From the NCBI RefSeq assembly GCF_015265475.1, contig NZ_CP054493.1, positions 1,550,001 to 1,614,000 on the forward strand: a stretch of DNA of 64,000 nt, read 5' to 3'. Within the stretch, counting starts at the first letter, position 1. Every line of letters starts with the position of its first letter. The DNA comes from Candidatus Sulfurimonas marisnigri (GTDB lineage: Bacteria; Campylobacterota; Campylobacteria; Campylobacterales; Sulfurimonadaceae). This document shows positions 15,007-23,455 of this stretch, piece after piece. Made by a program: the position numbers and the translations under genes. The notes beneath the pieces were generated by a model, which made no database searches, was not told the origin of the DNA, and saw only the letters and a list, made by a program, of their open reading frames with translations.

Positions 15007-15109
15007 AAATGAAGTAATGATTTGTATCTCTTAATCAGATTTAAAATATTACTACTTAAATATTGTTTTGATAAAATTGTGGAATAAGAAAATTAAAAAA
15101 GAACTTTGG

Positions 15110-15409
15110 ATGATACACATAAACTTCACACTAAGCTACTTTGAAATATATCTGATATCTATAAATATAATTTCATTTACGCTGTACGCTTACGATAAAA
15201 TACAAGCACTAAAAAACATACAAAGAGTATCTGAAAATAAGCTACTGTTTTCTGCTTTTATTGGTGGAACTATTGGCTCTATAATATCTATGCTTATTTT
15301 TATACATAAAATTAAAAAACCATTATTTGTTATCAAATTTAGTATTGTAGCTATAGTACAAGCATTATCAATATATTTTTATATGAGCAAAGGTATTCAT
15401 TTAATATGA
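15110..15409 (+). CDS. DUF1294 small membrane protein
   Basis: A 99-residue membrane protein of the DUF1294 family, function unknown. The family signature is present: SINIISFTLYAYDKIQA, then RVSENKLL, then GGTIGSIISMLIFIHKIKKP. Three transmembrane helices are predicted by eye. I chose the ATG at MIHINF; an upstream TTG in the same frame would add 14 basic residues with no support. The gene runs towards the exonuclease gene and the two ends nearly touch. Confidence 0.75.
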   Translation: MIHINFTLSYFEIYLISINIISFTLYAYDKIQALKNIQRVSENKLLFSAFIGGTIGSIISMLIFIHKIKKPLFVIKFSIVAIVQALSIYFYMSKGIHLI

Positions 15410-15410
15410 C

Positions 15411-15938
15411 TCAAATAGTTTTAGATTCCATCTTATTCAAAATCTCTAAAGTCTTAGTTACATCATAAATAGCACTATGATACTGTTCATCATCAAACTC
15501 AATATCGTAGTATAAACAAGTCTCAATAAGCTTTGGATTTTTTATATTACCTCTAACATTAGTAGCTTTAACAATTTTTTTATTCTCTTTCATAGTACAA
15601 AAGTGATTTTCAAATGAAAGTAACTCTCCAATATGACGAAGTTCAAAAGATATGTTGTGAGCTACTAAGGTTTTAGAATTTTTACAAAACTCTACAAAGT
15701 CCGTATCATCTTCAAAGTACTCTTCGTAATCTACATCTTTTCTTAATCTTTCAAGTCTGTTTGGTGATAGTTTATGCACTGCTAGTGCGTGAGGGTTTAC
15801 TTCATACTCTGAAAAATAGTATCGATGGAATGTATCTACAACTTTATATTCATTACTTACTAGTTCAACACGAAAAGCAGCAACTTCTATAACATCATGT
15901 ATATTTGCTGAGTTAGTTTCAAAGTCTAAAATTATCAC
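15411..15938 (-). CDS. DEDDh-type 3'-5' exonuclease
   Basis: A 175-residue stand-alone exonuclease domain related to the DNA polymerase III epsilon chain. The first motif is LDFET (Asp5, Glu7). The second is HNISFELRHI, where the usual Asp of FD is Glu. The third is YHSAIYDV with the His and final Asp. The family uses two metal ions to remove 3' nucleotides. The Asp-to-Glu change in motif II may be tolerated or may lower activity. It could be a repair or RNA-trimming nuclease; the replicative epsilon subunit is usually longer. It lies just upstream of nothing transcribed with it except possibly the thioredoxin gene 20 bases before it. Confidence 0.78.
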   Translation of the reverse strand: MIILDFETNSANIHDVIEVAAFRVELVSNEYKVVDTFHRYYFSEYEVNPHALAVHKLSPNRLERLRKDVDYEEYFEDDTDFVEFCKNSKTLVAHNISFELRHIGELLSFENHFCTMKENKKIVKATNVRGNIKNPKLIETCLYYDIEFDDEQYHSAIYDVTKTLEILNKMESKTI

Positions 15939-15958
15939 GTATTCTCCATCTTTTCAAA

Positions 15959-16330
15959 TTAAAATAACTTTGAAAAGAAACCTTTTGAGGTTCCTAATTC
16001 TTTATCAATCATCTTAAAGTAGCTCGCCATTGCAAGTAGACCAGCTTCGGCTCGTTTAACCATTTTATCTTTTCCTATAACAACAGTTAATGGAACACTT
16101 CTTACCATAAACTTATTTGAGAGTTTTGGGTTAATGGCCGAATTAACTTTAGCAATAACAACATTCTTCTCTTTATAATGCAGGGCCAAATTTGGCAAGT
16201 ATGTTAGTAGCGTTTGACAAGGAGCACATGTGTCACTGTAAAAATCTATAAATACCACTGAGTCTGTCTCTTCCATAAATGCAATATAATTTGAATCTGT
16301 TAATTCTAAAATATTTTTAGGATCATCCAT
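15959..16330 (-). CDS. Thioredoxin-like protein
   Basis: A 123-residue thioredoxin-fold protein. The active site is DTCAPCQT at residues 33-40 (CAPC instead of the usual CGPC). SVPLTVVIG supplies the cis-Pro strand. No signal peptide is seen, so it acts in the cytoplasm. The second Ala in place of Gly between the cysteines can shift the redox potential. A disulfide reductase for a specific client is more likely than the main thioredoxin. It precedes the exonuclease gene and diverges from the small gene at 16508 across an operator-like region. Confidence 0.82.
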   Translation of the reverse strand: MDDPKNILELTDSNYIAFMEETDSVVFIDFYSDTCAPCQTLLTYLPNLALHYKEKNVVIAKVNSAINPKLSNKFMVRSVPLTVVIGKDKMVKRAEAGLLAMASYFKMIDKELGTSKGFFSKLF

Positions 16331-16431
16331 CTATTAACTCCTTAACACACTTCAGATTTCAAAAGTATATCAAAATCATACTACTATGAAAATAGCCATT
16401 GGCATATTATTTGCTATTTACAGATTATAAT

Positions 16432-16448
16432 TATGACAAATTGTCATA
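16432..16448. promoter_or_regulatory. Perfect 17-base palindrome in a divergent promoter region
   Basis: TATGACAA-A-TTGTCATA is a perfect 8-1-8 inverted repeat. Just upstream AAATAGC (16390-16396) and GCTATTT (16413-16419) form a second perfect pair. The region lies between the divergent thioredoxin and small-protein genes, so a dimeric repressor could control both. The regulator is not identified. Confidence 0.5.
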
Positions 16449-16507
16449 TATTTTAAAAGATACAATTAGTTATGTAAAAATATCAATTAAACTACAAGGA
16501 ATAAACT

Positions 16508-16693
16508 ATGTTATCATTAAATAACTCCATCCTACCGGCACAACTACTTCATTCAAGTGAAGAGGAAACAATCATATACAATGGTAAAGTAGTAAAAATT
16601 ATTACAGTGTTTAACGACGCTAGAGGTGCAACTGCATTAGTGGAAAATGAAGATGGTGATATTTATCAAGTTCCAAAATCTTCTCTTAGATAA
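16508..16693 (+). CDS. Small conserved-looking protein of unknown function
   Basis: A 61-residue protein that I do not recognise. AAGGA lies seven bases before the ATG, and the codon pattern is coding-like. The second half (YNGKVVKIITVFNDARGATALVENEDGDIYQVPKSSL) suggests a small SH3-like beta barrel: alternating hydrophobic strands with a KV(V/I)x5-Ar...ALVE rhythm. It precedes the membrane SprT-like gene by 18 bases and is probably co-transcribed with it. Confidence 0.6.
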   Translation: MLSLNNSILPAQLLHSSEEETIIYNGKVVKIITVFNDARGATALVENEDGDIYQVPKSSLR

Positions 16694-16711
16694 ACTCCTC
16701 ATTATCTAATA

Positions 16712-17206
16712 ATGTTCAATAAAAAATTAGAATTTACTTTTATTATTGTTATAGCACTTGCCCTATCCATTTTGGGTTTTAATTTTTACAGTGATTACTC
16801 TTTTAAAAATAACGATATCTCAGATGGCTTTAAAGAACGCATCAAACACAAAGAAGAAGAAGTTTTGCAACATATGAAAAAGAACTTTGGACATGTATAT
16901 AAGTTTCAACTTATAGTTACCGATAAACTACAAGGAAAACTTTATGGTCTTACTTCTTATAATAATGGTGAGATTAAGATATATCTCAATAAAAACGTAA
17001 TGCAAGAGAGCATGGACTATATTATTGATAGCGTTATCGCACATGAGTATGCTCATGCTCTTCTTTTTAAACTCAATAGCCATCATTCTAAAGATGATGG
17101 ACACTCGCAAGAGTGGAAACAGACTTGCTTAAAACTTGGTGGAGATGATTGTCAACAGTATGTAGATAGACATGAGATTGTTATGTCTAAGATGCCATTT
17201 AAATAA
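16712..17206 (+). CDS. Membrane-anchored SprT-like zinc metalloprotease
   Basis: A 164-residue protein with one N-terminal transmembrane helix (residues 9-26, FTFIIVIALALSILGFNF) and a C-terminal SprT-like domain. The zinc site is HEYAHALLF (His111, Glu112, His115) with a third His in GHSQEWK (His131), the spacing of the SprT/Wss1 family. Two Cys follow in TCLKLGGDDCQ. Most SprT proteins are soluble and linked to DNA or protein repair; here the catalytic part would sit in the periplasm. No Shine-Dalgarno sequence is clear, so translation may depend on the gene before it. Confidence 0.75.
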   Translation: MFNKKLEFTFIIVIALALSILGFNFYSDYSFKNNDISDGFKERIKHKEEEVLQHMKKNFGHVYKFQLIVTDKLQGKLYGLTSYNNGEIKIYLNKNVMQESMDYIIDSVIAHEYAHALLFKLNSHHSKDDGHSQEWKQTCLKLGGDDCQQYVDRHEIVMSKMPFK

Positions 17207-17240
17207 ATGATTTATACAAAAGAGGTATCTATATTTTGGG

Positions 17241-18260
17241 CTACCCCATAGGATACATTATCTCTTCTTGAATAGCTTTTATCTCAGCCATGGTCTCATC
17301 ACTCAACTCTACATGTAGAGCTTCAAACGACTCGTCAAGTTGCTCAGCGTTTCTTGCACCAATAATTGTTGAGGCCACAAAATCAAAATGTTTTGAGTAC
17401 GCAACAGCTAGAGTCACCGGTGATATTTCTAGTTTTTTTGCTATTTCCATATATTTTGCAGTAGTTATAAGTGATTTTTCATTTACAAACCTTGTACCTT
17501 GAGCTTGTATGCGAGGATTATCACTTTTTAAATATTCTGAATATCTAGCATTGTCAGGATAAAACTTACCATTATATTTCCCACTCAAAACACCTCCGCC
17601 AATAGGTGAATATGGAAGAAGTGAAATCTGTTCCTGCTTACACACATTTGCCAACTCATCTAAAAACCTTGGATTATTTAGGGAGAAGTTATTTTGTATA
17701 GATTCGAATCTGGAAATGCCTAATCTTTTTGATGTCTCATTTGCTTTAGTTATACCATAAGCTGTGTCATTAGAAGTTCCTAAGTATCTAACCTTTCCCT
17801 CTTGAACTAACTCATCAAAAGCTTTTAACGACTCCTCAATTGGTACAACAGAGTCTGGCCAATGCATCTGGTATAGGTCTATATAATCCGTACCAAGTCT
17901 TTTAAGGCTACCCTCAATTGCAGTTTTAATATGAAACTTATCAACCGCAGTCATACCATGTCTAATGGGAGGAACAAACCAACCATTCGCAGCTCCTGCA
18001 ACTTTTGAAGCAATTATTAATTTATCTCGTTGTTTGTCTTTGAGCCATTTTCCAATTATAGTTTCTGTCTCACCGGCATACTCTGCCTTTGGAGGTACAG
18101 GATAAAGTTCGGCTGTATCAAAAAAATTAATCCCTCTATCGTAAGCTTTGTCCATAATCTTAAAAGACTCAGCTTCATCACTCCAGCTACCAAAACTCAT
18201 GGTTCCTAAACATATTGGAGTAACTCTTAGGCCTGTTTTTCCTATATATCTATATTTCAT
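17241..18260 (-). CDS. Aldo/keto reductase
   Basis: A 339-residue NADPH-dependent oxidoreductase of the aldo/keto reductase superfamily. Catalytic residues are in place: Asp48 and Tyr53 in NFFDTAELYP, Lys86 in IIASKVAG, and His in YQMHWPD. The loop YSPIGGGVLSGKY and the C-terminal NADPH block IIGARNAEQLDE are typical of the Tas/YajO branch. The substrate is unknown. Its start overlaps the end of the ferredoxin-like hydrogenase subunit gene by 11 bases, so it is the last gene of the hydrogenase run. It may use reductant from that system or be carried along. Confidence 0.88.
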   Translation of the reverse strand: MKYRYIGKTGLRVTPICLGTMSFGSWSDEAESFKIMDKAYDRGINFFDTAELYPVPPKAEYAGETETIIGKWLKDKQRDKLIIASKVAGAANGWFVPPIRHGMTAVDKFHIKTAIEGSLKRLGTDYIDLYQMHWPDSVVPIEESLKAFDELVQEGKVRYLGTSNDTAYGITKANETSKRLGISRFESIQNNFSLNNPRFLDELANVCKQEQISLLPYSPIGGGVLSGKYNGKFYPDNARYSEYLKSDNPRIQAQGTRFVNEKSLITTAKYMEIAKKLEISPVTLAVAYSKHFDFVASTIIGARNAEQLDESFEALHVELSDETMAEIKAIQEEIMYPMG

Positions 18261-18657
18261 TTGTACCCTTTTTAAGTTTTTCTAACTCAAACCACTCATC
18301 ATTAACTCTATCAGATTTAATACCTATTGGTGGCTTTTTATTGGTTTGCCAAAGTGCTTCATCTGGCTTTGGACAAGCTCTAACACATTCTGTACAATAT
18401 ATACAAAGGTGCGGGTTATAATAATATTTTAACCCTTTTTTATTTTTTTCATTTTGGGAATGATTTTCTATAGGAACAAATAAAATTGCTCCAGGGGGAC
18501 AAACTTTTTCACATTTCAGACAGTAGATACAATCTTTCTCACCATATTCAATAAGTCCTCTATAATTTTCATCTTTTTGTATTTTAGTAACAGGATAGTC
18601 TATAGTTTGTGGTTTTTTAAAAAGATTTTTAAGCGCATTAAGTGATGATGTAAACAT
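18250..18657 (-). CDS. echF: Ech/Hyc-type hydrogenase 2[4Fe-4S] subunit
   Basis: A 135-residue polyferredoxin of the EchF/HycF/NuoI family. It carries two cluster motifs: Cys43, 46, 49, 53 (CIYCLKCEKVCP) and Cys85, 88, 91, 95 (CIYCTECVRACP). The subunit passes electrons between ferredoxin and the catalytic NuoB-like subunit on the cytoplasmic side of the membrane. It follows the large-subunit gene by nine bases. The symbol is used by analogy with Ech hydrogenase. Confidence 0.85.
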   Translation of the reverse strand: MFTSSLNALKNLFKKPQTIDYPVTKIQKDENYRGLIEYGEKDCIYCLKCEKVCPPGAILFVPIENHSQNEKNKKGLKYYYNPHLCIYCTECVRACPKPDEALWQTNKKPPIGIKSDRVNDEWFELEKLKKGTNEI

Positions 18658-18666
18658 ATTGTCTCT

Positions 18667-19755
18667 CTATTTAGCTGTACACGATAAACAAGGATCAAAT
18701 GAAGCCAAAATTGCTGGTGCATCTGCATAATCCTGTCCAACAAATATATGTGAAAATGCTGGAATACAAGCAAAAGTAGGAGTCTTTATTCTAACTCTCT
18801 CTAAGATTGCCTTGCCATTACCTTTTACATAATACATTAACTCCCCTCTTGGGGCTTCAAATCGTACAATAGATTCCCCGTTAGGTTTTCCTTTTGCTTT
18901 TGTAAAAATTTCACCTTCAGGTAAACCTTCTATTATATTATTGCACATTTCAATCGAGTTTAGTAGTTCATTAAGTCGTACTATATTTCTTGCATTTATA
19001 TCTCCATCAGAATGTGTTTGCATTTTAAAGCCAATTTCATTATATGGAAGATAATCTATCTCATTTCTAACATCTATATTAAGGCCTGATGCACGTGCTA
19101 ATGGCCCTATAGCATTAAATCTATAAGCTTCATCAAGTGTTAGAGTTCCTATGCCTTTAAACTTTAAAGACAAACTCCAGTTGTTTGTAAACTCGTCAAT
19201 ATAAGATAGAACTTTTTCTTTAACTATTTTTAGTTTTTCAGTTATTTGTTTAGCCATTTGAGCATCTAAATCTCTATTTACTCCGCCAATACTTATAAAA
19301 TCAAACTGAACTCTGTTTCCGGTGAGAAGCTCTTGAATCTCCATAATAAGTTCTCTGTCACCCATCATTCTCATAAACATTGCTTCAAATCCTGCATTTT
19401 CACATGTATGTGATAAACAAAGCATATGAGAATGGATTCTATCTAGCTCTAAAAGTAAGATTCTTAAATATTTCGCTTTTTTACTTACCTCTGCGCCTAT
19501 AAGTTTTTCAATCGCAACACTATAAGAGAGGGAATGAGTAATAGCACAAAGCCCACAAACTCTTGCTACTACATATCCAATAGAGTCAAACTTAAACTTT
19601 GTAGTACAAGCTTTCTCAATCCCACGATGAACAAACCCAACATCAGAATCTACACCTATAATTTTCTCATTTTCACACTCAAACTTAAATCTTACAGGCT
19701 CTAATAGAGAAATGTGTTGTGATCCTAATGGTATGTTTATGGTTTTATTACTCAT
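18667..19755 (-). CDS. echE: Group 4 [NiFe] hydrogenase large subunit
   Basis: A 362-residue catalytic subunit of an energy-converting membrane hydrogenase. The nickel ligands are Cys67 and Cys70 (RVCGLCAITH) and Cys356 and Cys359 (DPCLSC). The protein ends two residues after the second pair (DPCLSCTAK). It therefore has no C-terminal extension to be cut off by a maturation protease, as in some Ech enzymes. The EAPRGELMYYVKG block is typical of the NuoD/group 4 fold. It overlaps the small Lys-rich gene upstream by four bases. Confidence 0.9.
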   Translation of the reverse strand: MSNKTINIPLGSQHISLLEPVRFKFECENEKIIGVDSDVGFVHRGIEKACTTKFKFDSIGYVVARVCGLCAITHSLSYSVAIEKLIGAEVSKKAKYLRILLLELDRIHSHMLCLSHTCENAGFEAMFMRMMGDRELIMEIQELLTGNRVQFDFISIGGVNRDLDAQMAKQITEKLKIVKEKVLSYIDEFTNNWSLSLKFKGIGTLTLDEAYRFNAIGPLARASGLNIDVRNEIDYLPYNEIGFKMQTHSDGDINARNIVRLNELLNSIEMCNNIIEGLPEGEIFTKAKGKPNGESIVRFEAPRGELMYYVKGNGKAILERVRIKTPTFACIPAFSHIFVGQDYADAPAILASFDPCLSCTAK

Positions 19756-19994
19756 TTAGTATCTTTGTATGCCTTAATAATATCTTCTCTCATTTTTCCT
19801 AGCATATACAACTTCTTTTTCATCCCTTTTTTCTTTTCTTTCTCATCAGACTCTTTTATCTTTTCTTTAATCGATGAAATTTTATCTTTTATGGCAGAAA
19901 GTAATTTTCTTGCTTTTTTTCTATTTTTCTTATGTTCAGAATCTTCTGTTCCAAATAATCTTTCAACTTTTGTAAATATTTCTTCTATTTTCAT
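19752..19994 (-). CDS. Small Lys/Glu-rich protein in the hydrogenase run
   Basis: An 80-residue protein with no family I recognise. It is almost entirely charged helix (KKNRKKARKLLSAIKDKI, KEKIKESDEKEKKKGMKKK), probably a coiled coil. It overlaps the transporter gene upstream and the hydrogenase large-subunit gene downstream by four bases each, so it is certainly translated with them. An assembly or regulatory role is possible but not shown. Confidence 0.65.
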   Translation of the reverse strand: MKIEEIFTKVERLFGTEDSEHKKNRKKARKLLSAIKDKISSIKEKIKESDEKEKKKGMKKKLYMLGKMREDIIKAYKDTK

Positions 19995-21763
19995 GTTATT
20001 TCTCCTGCTAATGTTTTTATCTCTTTATCTTTTATAAATAGAGTAATTGCAACTTCAATTAATCTTTTTGATATATCATAAGCAAATGAAGAATCATTTA
20101 TTAATGATGTTGCCATTTTAGAGGTAATACTATTATTTCTAATTATTGTATCAATCCTCCCATTTGCTATTATGTCAAGATCTTTTACATCTTCTTTTAA
20201 GAGTTTTATCTTAAGTAAAATCTCCATGTCGTCATCTTCTCCATTTCTAATCTCATGAATACTATTTAATGTATTTGCAATCTTCTCTCTCAATACATTG
20301 TACTCATTTTTAATGACATCATTTTTACTTTTTTGATAAAAATTGATGTTTTTTTGTAGCTCCTCTACTTCCTTGATCGCTTCAACAATATCTTTTGATG
20401 CTACTTTATAATAATAAACCATTCTTATTTGAAATTCATCCATCTTATCTTGGGACAATGTGGCATATTTTACAATATCCCCATAAAGTTCTTTAATCTT
20501 TGTTTCATAAAATCTATTGACATCGATGTCTATTTTAGAACTTGATTGTTTTACAACTTCTGACACATTTTCTTTTCCTAAAAAAGAGTGCCTATGCAGA
20601 GAGATAGCATGAGATAAAACTTCTGTTGCATTATCATATAAGTGAAGAAGCTCTTTATCTAATGCAGCTAATGCAGATTCTGGAACTTCAATCACTGCAC
20701 TATCTAAATATTTAGCTCTAGATATATTCTTGTTTTTTTCTAGAAAAAGACCCTCTAAAAAAACAACTAATTTATGAGTAAAAGGAGAAACAGCCAAAAC
20801 ACCTATTATATTGAATACTGTATGAAACAGAGCTAACTTCATCGCATAATCTTTATCACCTATACCAACACTTGCACTTAAAACATCTACAAAATCTGCC
20901 AGCTGATACAAAAACACAATGGCTATAAAACCGGTAACAATATTAAAAATAAAATGGGCTACTGCGAGTCTTTTTCCATTTGCATTAGAAGACAATGAAC
21001 CTATAATTGCTGTTACAGTAGTACCTATATTTGCACCAATTGCTAAGGCAAGAGCATTTACATATTCTATTTGTCCTGTGGCTAAAGCTGTAATAATAAT
21101 AGCCATTGTTGCACTACTTGATTGTATTACAACTGTTGCTACAGCTCCAATAAGAATATATACTAAAACTCCAAGGTAACCATCCATCGCAAACTGAGCA
21201 AGGTCAAGTCCAGCCTTCATCCCTTCAAAGCCCTCTTTCATGTATCCAATACCTAAAAAAACAAAACCAAGACCAACTAAAATATTTCCTAAACCTTGGT
21301 AACTTTTGTTTTGATTGAACCTAAAGACTACACCAAAGATAAGCATTGGCATTGCGTAGTGAGCAATGTTAATTTTTACACCAAAAGCAGATACAATCCA
21401 AGCTGTTGTTGTCGTACCAATATTTGAGCCAAATATTACACCTATTGCACCGCTTAATGATATAAGTTCAGCACTTAAAAATGATATAATAATAATTGTA
21501 AGAAGAGATGAACTTTGAACAATAGCTGTTGCCAAAAAACCTGTTCCTATAGCTTTTGGAACAGTTTTTGTGCTTTTTTCCAACACTTTTTCAAGCATAC
21601 CACCACTAAAAAGTTTAAAACCATCTTCCATAAAGACCATACCAATTAAGAATATGGCAATCCCTGCTATAATTGTTTTTGCATCAGCACTTGAAAACAA
21701 TAAATACGCGATAGCCAATAGAAATAATGGGTACATTGACCTTTTGAATATATCTGTTCCCAT
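19991..21763 (-). CDS. Na+/phosphate cotransporter family protein with PhoU-like tail
   Basis: A 590-residue inner-membrane protein of the NptA/PNaS family. Two inverted repeats carry the QSSS motif (residues 83 and 214, QSSSLLT and QSSSATM) with GSNIGTTTT and GANIGTTVT. About nine membrane segments lie in residues 10-340. The last 230 residues form a helical PhoU-like domain. The family couples phosphate movement to Na+. The gene lies inside the hydrogenase run, two bases after echD and overlapping the next gene, so it is part of the same operon. That suggests either a sodium-dependent partner of the membrane hydrogenase or a shared need for phosphate. Confidence 0.87.
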   Translation of the reverse strand: MGTDIFKRSMYPLFLLAIAYLLFSSADAKTIIAGIAIFLIGMVFMEDGFKLFSGGMLEKVLEKSTKTVPKAIGTGFLATAIVQSSSLLTIIIISFLSAELISLSGAIGVIFGSNIGTTTTAWIVSAFGVKINIAHYAMPMLIFGVVFRFNQNKSYQGLGNILVGLGFVFLGIGYMKEGFEGMKAGLDLAQFAMDGYLGVLVYILIGAVATVVIQSSSATMAIIITALATGQIEYVNALALAIGANIGTTVTAIIGSLSSNANGKRLAVAHFIFNIVTGFIAIVFLYQLADFVDVLSASVGIGDKDYAMKLALFHTVFNIIGVLAVSPFTHKLVVFLEGLFLEKNKNISRAKYLDSAVIEVPESALAALDKELLHLYDNATEVLSHAISLHRHSFLGKENVSEVVKQSSSKIDIDVNRFYETKIKELYGDIVKYATLSQDKMDEFQIRMVYYYKVASKDIVEAIKEVEELQKNINFYQKSKNDVIKNEYNVLREKIANTLNSIHEIRNGEDDDMEILLKIKLLKEDVKDLDIIANGRIDTIIRNNSITSKMATSLINDSSFAYDISKRLIEVAITLFIKDKEIKTLAGEIT

Positions 21764-21764
21764 A

Positions 21765-22118
21765 TTACGCTCCTACCCCACAGCTGCTTAGTGGCATTTG
21801 TGTAGAGTCTGCGTCTAGATAGAGTCCTTTTGAACTTCCTTCAACCTCAACACCGAACATATCAACTATCTCTCTTTGTGAAATTATTGCTGATGGTATA
21901 ATATCTACTACAGAAGGAACTACATCTCCTTGATTAATTACCGTAAAAAACACAACAACCTCATCTAAACTCTCATATTTTGAGAACATCCATTGAATTT
22001 CTATTTTTCCATCTTCTAACGCAACGCCATTTAGTGTTATAAAGTGCCACTCTTTTTCAGTGTAAAACTCTTTTATTTTTTCTATTGTATTCTCGAGTGA
22101 TACTTCAATTTTTCTCAT
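21765..22118 (-). CDS. echD: Ech/Hyc-type hydrogenase NuoC-like subunit
   Basis: A 117-residue subunit related to the 30 kDa (NuoC) subunit of complex I and to EchD. The family region is near the C-terminus: VVPSVVDIIPSAIISQREIVDMFG. I placed the start at MRKIEVSL, with GGAG seven bases upstream; the frame is open further upstream but that would overlap echC by 60 bases. NuoC-like proteins pack against the large subunit. The gene overlaps the end of echC and is followed directly by the transporter gene. Confidence 0.78.
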   Translation of the reverse strand: MRKIEVSLENTIEKIKEFYTEKEWHFITLNGVALEDGKIEIQWMFSKYESLDEVVVFFTVINQGDVVPSVVDIIPSAIISQREIVDMFGVEVEGSSKGLYLDADSTQMPLSSCGVGA

Positions 22119-22638
22119 CAGCTTCTCCAACTTTAAGTGCACTATCTCTTCTGGAAATAATACCATCTTTTAAATTATTATCTTTAAATAATTTAAATGG
22201 TTTTTCCATTTCTTTAGTTTTTATCTGTAAAATCTCTAATCCTTTTACCACTCCGTCAATTATAAGCTCTGGCGAAGTTGCACAGCCTGGAATATAAATA
22301 TCAACTGGTATATATCTATCTACACCATCCTCCACATTATACATATCTCTAAATACTCCACCCGTACAGCTGCAACTTCCAACCGCAACAACAATCTTTG
22401 GCTCTGGCATCTGAGTATATAACTCAACAAGACGCTCCCTGCTTCTATATGTTACTGGGCCTGTAACTAAAAATATATCTGATTGTTTTGGGTTTCCTGT
22501 GTTTATAACTCCAAATCTCTCTAAGTCATATTTTGGGGACATACATGCAAGTATCTCAATATCACACCCATTACAGCTACCGGCATTATAGTGAAGTATC
22601 CACGGTGATTTTCTTCTATACTTTTTTATATCAAACAT
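22105..22638 (-). CDS. echC: Ech/Hyc-type hydrogenase small subunit (NuoB-like)
   Basis: A 177-residue small subunit that carries one [4Fe-4S] cluster near the nickel site. The four ligands are Cys22 and Cys25 (GSCNGC), Cys89 (GSCSCTGG) and Cys119 (PGCATSP). It lacks the medial and distal cluster domains of periplasmic-type small subunits, as expected for group 4. A tail after residue 145 is charged and divergent. It overlaps the NuoH-like gene by eight bases. Confidence 0.9.
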   Translation of the reverse strand: MFDIKKYRRKSPWILHYNAGSCNGCDIEILACMSPKYDLERFGVINTGNPKQSDIFLVTGPVTYRSRERLVELYTQMPEPKIVVAVGSCSCTGGVFRDMYNVEDGVDRYIPVDIYIPGCATSPELIIDGVVKGLEILQIKTKEMEKPFKLFKDNNLKDGIISRRDSALKVGEADEKN

Positions 22639-23455
22639 AACTAAGTCCTAAAAGATTGACTAACGACAGGGTAAATCCGATAGATAAAACAATATTTATC
22701 AGATGTTTCATTTTAACTCTGGCTGTAGCGTTATCGACTATATTTACCAATAAAAAAACTCCAATCAAAAGAGCAATAGAGAGAATTATATTATTACCTG
22801 CAAACAAAACAAGTAATAAATATATAAAAACATATTCAAGCCATTTAGCCATATATATAAATTCAAAGAATATCCCACTAAATTCTACCTCTACGCCACC
22901 TACTATCTCTTGATGAGCTTCACTAGCGTCAAATGGAGACTTTTTAAGCTTTATGGGAATAATCAGTAAAAAAGAGAGAAAGATTAGGACTAGTGAGATT
23001 ATTTCTGAAGGGTTTGCTCTTATAACAGGTATGTCAAAAGTGCCATTAATTATATAAAACCCTACTGCCATAATTATTAAGATTGGCTCATACGCTATAG
23101 TGGCTAACAACTCTCTGTTGGAACCTATGTGAGAATAGATAGAGTTCACACTAAAGCCAGCAAGGATTATAAAAATAGTTGAGAGCAGATGTAAAAAAAC
23201 TACATAGAGTAAGTTCTCTCCGAGTATTATAAAAGCAACAACCACCCATATAGTTACAAAGTGCATTATCCCCAATATACTGTGGTAAGGGTTTACAATA
23301 AAAGCCTGCTTACCAATTAGCTTGTACATGTCATAAAAAGGCTGCAAGATTGGAGGACCTTGTCTATTCTGCATTCTAGCTCTTACAACTCTCTCAAAGC
23401 CATAAATCAAACCACCTACAATGGGTGCAATAACAATCAGTATTATTTCTATCAT
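22631..23455 (-). CDS. echB: Ech/Hyc-type hydrogenase membrane subunit (NuoH/HycD-like)
   Basis: A 274-residue membrane protein with about eight helices. The family landmark is RVVRARMQNRQGPPILQPF and YDMYKLIGKQ in the first loop, as in NuoH, HycD and EchB. DASEAHQEIVGGVEVEFSG is the conserved acidic cytoplasmic loop. This subunit joins the catalytic arm to the ion-pumping membrane arm. It overlaps echA by four bases. Confidence 0.9.
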   Translation of the reverse strand: MIEIILIVIAPIVGGLIYGFERVVRARMQNRQGPPILQPFYDMYKLIGKQAFIVNPYHSILGIMHFVTIWVVVAFIILGENLLYVVFLHLLSTIFIILAGFSVNSIYSHIGSNRELLATIAYEPILIIMAVGFYIINGTFDIPVIRANPSEIISLVLIFLSFLLIIPIKLKKSPFDASEAHQEIVGGVEVEFSGIFFEFIYMAKWLEYVFIYLLLVLFAGNNIILSIALLIGVFLLVNIVDNATARVKMKHLINIVLSIGFTLSLVNLLGLSYV

